A stretch of 8,003 nt of DNA from Candidatus Woesearchaeota archaeon (GTDB taxonomy: Archaea > Nanobdellota > Nanobdellia > SCGC-AAA011-G17 > GW2011-AR17), in the NCBI GenBank assembly GCA_016211095.1, contig JACQSW010000132.1, positions 1-8,003 on the forward strand, given 5' to 3'. A program made the translations under genes and the position numbers. Positions 5,366 through 8,003 of this stretch are shown in pieces. Below the pieces are notes generated by a model, which was given only the letters and a program-made list of their open reading frames with translations, made no database searches and was not told the origin of the DNA. The stretch's first letter is position 1. The number at the start of each line of letters is the position of its first letter.

Positions 5366-6130
5366 TCCTAATGCCTTTAATATATGCATGAATAATCCTT
5401 CTTTCTCGGCTGTGCCCTTATATTTCACCCCTAAGAGTGATGCGGCAAGCCTTTTGTAAGCAACAGCAGATGGCGACCTTGGATGAGTGTATATTACTGC
5501 ATCCCTCTTCACTAATGCTTCCCTTACGCTTCTGTCTTCTGGGACGACAGCGATGACTGGAACCTCAAGGATTGTTTCAATGTTTTTTATGCTAACATCC
5601 GTAGGGTCCTTTTTTGTTTTTGTGACGACAACGCCAATAACCTCTTTGCCTAATTCGTTAGCTAATTTTATGGTTTTTAACGCGTCGGTTATTGCAGGCA
5701 TCTCTGGGTTTGTAACTATTATTAATTCGTCAGCTGCTTCCATTGCTGCAGTAGCTTCCCTGCCGAGGCCTGCTGCCCCGTCAATCAAAACAATTTCTGT
5801 TAATCCGTTCAAGCCGAACAAGCTTTTTTTGAGTTTGTCTGTATACGAATATTTTAAGTCCTTTATGGATATGCTTGCTGGCACAATTTTAGTGCCAGAA
5901 GGATGCATATAAACGGCGTCGATTATCTTATTTTTTCCCTGCAAAACGTGGTGGAGGTTTATCGGCACAACGGGCACACCCAAATGAAGCCCTACGTTAG
6001 GCGTGGTGAGGTTGCCGTCAACGACGATGGCTTCCCTTCCGAAGTAGCTTATGGCTGCTCCGAGGTTTATTGAGGTGGTTGTTTTGCCTGTCCCCCCCTT
6101 TCCTGCCAGGATACCGATGAATCTTGTCAT
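5357..6130 (-). CDS. minD: MinD/ParA-family ATPase with C-terminal membrane-targeting helix
   Basis: This is a 257-residue P-loop ATPase of the deviant Walker A class: KGGTGKTT at 11-18, with signature lysine K11 and catalytic-site K16. Switch I is VVDGNLTTPN with D38. Switch II is LIDGAAGLG with D117, where the usual proline of DxPAG is Ala119. NPEMPAITDA (141-150) is typical of MinD relatives. The last 14 residues, EGLFMHILKALGLI, form an amphipathic helix like the MinD membrane-targeting sequence, so ATP-dependent dimerisation at the membrane is expected. Its ATG overlaps the stop of the upstream gene as ATGA, and a GGAG Shine-Dalgarno sequence lies 5 bases before the start. It is the last gene of a three-gene operon whose other two products are paralogous helical proteins of unknown role. 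Archaeal MinD homologues position various surface or division structures, so the cargo here is not known. Confidence 0.9.
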   Translation of the reverse strand: MTRFIGILAGKGGTGKTTTSINLGAAISYFGREAIVVDGNLTTPNVGLHLGVPVVPINLHHVLQGKNKIIDAVYMHPSGTKIVPASISIKDLKYSYTDKLKKSLFGLNGLTEIVLIDGAAGLGREATAAMEAADELIIVTNPEMPAITDALKTIKLANELGKEVIGVVVTKTKKDPTDVSIKNIETILEVPVIAVVPEDRSVREALVKRDAVIYTHPRSPSAVAYKRLAASLLGVKYKGTAEKEGLFMHILKALGLI

Positions 6131-6573
6131 TTTTTCTCCATCAAAGCGTTAAGGTGGTTTAGATAACTTTGCGTTTTTTTTGTATACTCTTTTAACCTTT
6201 CAATATTAATCAATTCATTTTTTGTTGCAAACGCCACATTCTTCCTGTACTCTTCAACTCCCTTGTAATCTGAGGCCAAAATTTTTTTAAGCTTGAAATA
6301 AAAGTCAATTAAATCTTTTACTTCTTTGTCGTTAGAAAAAACTTTTTCCAAAGCTTCACACTTAGCTGATGGCGCGGTGGGAATAATTTTTAGCTTATTC
6401 TTCTCTTTAGCGTATAGGATTACTTCGTCAGCTTTGTAATTGATGGCGCTCACAAGCTTTAGCAGCGCATTTTTTATAACATCAACTGTGCGGGTATACT
6501 TCAAAGTCACGTAAACTAGGTGTTCTGCTCTCTTTAGTTCTTCTTCCGCATCAACTGTTCTTTGTTCAATCAT
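6127..6573 (-). CDS. Helical protein of unknown function, paralogue of its upstream neighbour
   Basis: A 148-residue soluble, mostly helical protein with no signal peptide and a single cysteine (C72). I do not recognise the family. It is clearly related to the product of the gene just upstream. Both have an AxHLxYxT motif near the N-terminus (here 16-23) with an Arg 12 residues after its first Ala (R28). Both have an IP-containing linker before a helical middle part, and a C-terminal INIERLKEY...LNALMEKK block (122-148). Its ATG overlaps the upstream stop, and its own stop overlaps the minD start, both as ATGA, so the three proteins should be made together and in fixed ratio. A role as partner, adaptor or regulator of the MinD ATPase is the simplest inference. 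A HEPN-like helical fold is possible but not shown. Confidence 0.75.
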   Translation of the reverse strand: MIEQRTVDAEEELKRAEHLVYVTLKYTRTVDVIKNALLKLVSAINYKADEVILYAKEKNKLKIIPTAPSAKCEALEKVFSNDKEVKDLIDFYFKLKKILASDYKGVEEYRKNVAFATKNELINIERLKEYTKKTQSYLNHLNALMEKK

Positions 6574-7040
6574 TTTTGCCTTACCAACGCGCTAGCTCTT
6601 TCTAAGAATTTGCTGGATTGGGAGAGGTATTCCTTAATTTTTTGGATATTAAGAGTTGTGAGCCGGTATTCTTGTGAACAAATGATAAACTTGTCTTTTC
6701 TGACAAATTCTACAGGGCTTTTTTCGTGCTCTTCAATAAGAATTTTTAGGTCAATTATGGCAGCGATTTGCCCCCTATCAATATTATATCTCCTTGCACA
6801 CTGGTTTTTGAATGTTTCCAGTTCAGCATCAAAATTGCCGTTAATTGGGGGAATCCTTTTATAGAGCCTTTCGTAACGCAGTATAGCTTCCATTGCTTTT
6901 ATCATAGATTTGTAAATGTCATTTGCGATGAGGAGAAGCATCTTTGTTTCCCTAACAGCGGGATAGGTTGTATAGGTTAAATGGTCAGCTGTTTTGTTAA
7001 ACTGGTTGGCCTCTGCAAGCAAATTTCTGATTTTTTCCAT
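6570..7040 (-). CDS. Helical protein of unknown function, first gene of the minD operon
   Basis: A 156-residue soluble, largely helical protein of unrecognised family. It shares a layout with the 148-residue product downstream: ADHLTYTT at 18-25, R30 at the same distance, a RIPPING linker at 62-68, and LNIQKIKEY...SALVRQK at 130-156. In the C-terminal 27 positions 9 are identical and many others conservative; the N-terminal half is weaker. The gene is led by its own TATA-like element, so it opens the operon. A short stretch of about 78 bases separates it from nac. The strict coupling with minD suggests the two paralogues act as a pair, perhaps a heterodimer, with the ATPase. No catalytic motif is apparent. 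Confidence 0.75.
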   Translation of the reverse strand: MEKIRNLLAEANQFNKTADHLTYTTYPAVRETKMLLLIANDIYKSMIKAMEAILRYERLYKRIPPINGNFDAELETFKNQCARRYNIDRGQIAAIIDLKILIEEHEKSPVEFVRKDKFIICSQEYRLTTLNIQKIKEYLSQSSKFLERASALVRQK

Positions 7041-7064
7041 TTTCTATCAGTTTATTATCATCAC

Positions 7065-7073
7065 TATATTTAA
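7065..7073 (-). promoter_or_regulatory. TATA box of the minD operon
   Basis: On the minus strand this reads ttaaatata, preceded by purine-rich gaaaagg. Its centre is about 29 bases before the ATG at 7040, so the operon mRNA would have almost no leader. Confidence 0.5.
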
Positions 7074-7118
7074 CCTTTTCGCTAAGAACTCGAAATATAG
7101 CCCCCTCTTTTTTTGGGC

Positions 7119-7448
7119 TTAGTTATCTTCTGTTAGCTCAATTATCGCCTTTGCTAAATCCCCTTCATTTCTTTCGAGGGATGCCTTTGCTTTTTCTTTG
7201 GAAACCCCTGCTTGTGAGGCAACAGTTTCTATGTCTTCTTCGCTAATCCCTTTTTCTTCTTCTATGACGCCGCTTATTTGGAAGCTTTCTTGGCCGCCCA
7301 TATTGATTTTTACCACGTTAGGGTTTCTTATAATGAGCTTCTTGCCGCTAGTTTTTATTATTACTTCTGAAGCATTTATTTCTTCTTGTTTTATCCCAAG
7401 CTGCTTCATCGCTCGTTTCATCATTTGGGGATTAATGTTAGGCATCAT
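7119..7448 (-). CDS. nac: Nascent polypeptide-associated complex protein (archaeal NAC)
   Basis: This 109-residue protein is the single-gene archaeal homologue of eukaryotic alpha-NAC. It opens MMPNINPQMMKRAMKQLGIK, the standard start of the family. The NAC dimerisation domain (about 13-62) contains VIIKTSGKKLIIRNPNV and a glycine-rich turn (NMGGQESFQISG). A UBA domain follows at about 68-107, with DIETVASQAGVSKEKAKASL and GDLAKAII. Archaeal NAC is a homodimer that binds ribosomes and shields emerging chains. Two adjacent ATGs could start it; a GGAG motif 8 bases upstream (plus positions 7457-7460) suits the first. It lies 29 bases after sec61-beta and is likely cotranscribed with it. Identification is firm. 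Confidence 0.95.
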   Translation of the reverse strand: MMPNINPQMMKRAMKQLGIKQEEINASEVIIKTSGKKLIIRNPNVVKINMGGQESFQISGVIEEEKGISEEDIETVASQAGVSKEKAKASLERNEGDLAKAIIELTEDN

Positions 7449-7477
7449 CTTTTTGGCTCCAAAAAATTTTTTTTTGT

Positions 7478-7639
7478 TTAGCCTAAAGGCTTTGTTACAT
7501 GGAGGAAGAACTCGATTGCGATAACAACAACGATAAGGATTATGACAACGATTGGATTGAACTCTATCTTGCTTTTGTAATCGTCAAAGTACCTGATTAG
7601 GCCTCCGCCGCTTGAAGGCATCTGTATTTTTTCGTTCAT
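7478..7639 (-). CDS. Preprotein translocase subunit Sec61-beta (SecG-equivalent)
   Basis: This 53-residue ORF begins MNEKIQMPSSGGGLIRYFDD, with the PSSGGGLIRYFDxYKSKIEF signature of archaeal Sec61-beta. A single membrane helix follows (about 30-47, rich in Val and Ile), then a short tail ending HVTKPLG. It is the non-essential small subunit of the SecY/SecE channel and is inserted by its C-terminal helix. M7 is a possible alternative start, but an AAGGA motif 7 bases before M1 supports the longer form. The gene begins 31 bases after the rnpB 3' end and leads into nac. A TTAATAAAT element (7666-7674 on the minus strand) could be its own promoter and would overlap the end of rnpB. Confidence 0.93.
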   Translation of the reverse strand: MNEKIQMPSSGGGLIRYFDDYKSKIEFNPIVVIILIVVVIAIEFFLHVTKPLG

Positions 7640-7670
7640 AAGCTTTCCTTCTTGTGTTTTTGAAGATTTA

Positions 7671-8002
7671 TTAAGGATTGGGTGGCTATAAGCCGCCTTT
7701 TGTCAAACCCGCCTTCAATAATTTGTAGGTGGTGGTTTGCCCTAACATTCGACTAAGCGCCCGTTTTTGGGCTTGCACTGGTCGGGTCTCGCCGTTTCAT
7801 CGCTTCCAAAACACTCAAACACTCAACCTTTGATTAGGCATCATTGTTAATGTTTAGGCCGTTTCGTTTCTGTGCGGTTGCCTTCCATCTCTGGAACCAA
7901 AAACCGATTTTTGCGGTTTCTTAGCGACCGTTATTCTTTTAGTGGGCGGACTTTCCTCACAACCGAATCGGTTGCGTAAGTTAGGCACCACCCCATCCTT
8001 AA
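7671..8002 (-). ncRNA. rnpB: RNase P RNA, catalytic component
   Basis: The minus strand carries the hallmark conserved regions. CR-I, GAGGAAAGTCCG, is at plus positions 7947-7958. ACAGAA lies in the middle of the molecule, GATGAAACGG further on, and CR-V, GGCTTATAG, is at plus positions 7686-7694. The ends pair as helix P1: TTAAGGATGGGGTGG (8002-7988) with CCACCCAATCCTTAA (7685-7671), 14 of 15 positions matched. Just inside, positions 7976-7958 form an 8-bp hairpin, consistent with P3. The segment GGCGG next to CR-V can pair with CCGCC in CR-I as helix P4. The length of about 332 nucleotides is normal. The RNA processes the 5' ends of tRNA precursors with archaeal protein subunits. The gene seems complete, but its promoter lies beyond the window. 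Identity is near certain; the exact ends are inferred from P1. Confidence 0.96.
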
Positions 8003-8003
8003 C

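Noticed and set aside
7198..7524. Plus-strand ORF of 108 codons
   Set aside because: It is antisense to both nac and sec61-beta, which are firmly identified.
1..8003. CRISPR arrays, tRNA genes or complete insertion sequences
   Set aside because: No regularly spaced direct repeats, no tRNA cloverleaf with TTCGANNC-type arm, and no intact transposase were found; rnpB is the only RNA gene recognised.

Overview
The window looks like a piece of an archaeal chromosome, most likely from a DPANN-type lineage (Woesearchaeota, Pacearchaeota or similar). The domain call rests on genes found only in archaea or shared by archaea and eukaryotes: a RadB recombinase, a NAC homologue with a UBA tail, a 53-residue Sec61-beta, and an archaeal-looking RNase P RNA. 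Promoters support it: AT-rich TATA boxes sit about 24-30 bases before several start codons, which implies leaderless mRNAs. The DPANN placement is inference from compact genes and general style; the sequence does not prove it.

Layout. Positions 1-131 (minus) hold the start of a gene that runs off the window. It shares one near-symmetric TATA element with a divergent plus-strand pair (202-2401): a large secreted cysteine-rich protein with a Pro/Glu/Gln-rich linker and four copies of a four-cysteine module, followed one base later by a tiny single-span membrane protein. Then come radB (2472-3104) and a two-halved metal/metalloid permease (3158-4096), each with its own promoter. Positions 4097-4654 are a degraded patch: a doubtful small ORF, a probable broken transposase N-terminus and a perfect 12-bp inverted repeat, all just ahead of an ScpA-like kleisin gene (4655-5365).

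From 8002 down to 5357 everything is on the minus strand: rnpB, sec61-beta, nac, then a separately promoted three-gene operon joined by two ATGA stop/start overlaps. That operon encodes two divergent paralogous helical proteins of unknown function and a MinD-type ATPase with a membrane-targeting C-terminus. minD ends tail to tail with scpA, and the two genes overlap by 9 bp.

How the parts may work together. Sec61-beta and NAC act at the nascent chain and membrane, and rnpB matures tRNA, so that block is a gene-expression and export cluster. ScpA and MinD suggest a chromosome or cell-division neighbourhood. The two paralogous helical proteins are plausible partners of the MinD ATPase and are the best candidate here for an undescribed system. 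The second candidate is the secreted Cys-module protein with its coupled membrane protein, which may form a cell-surface unit.
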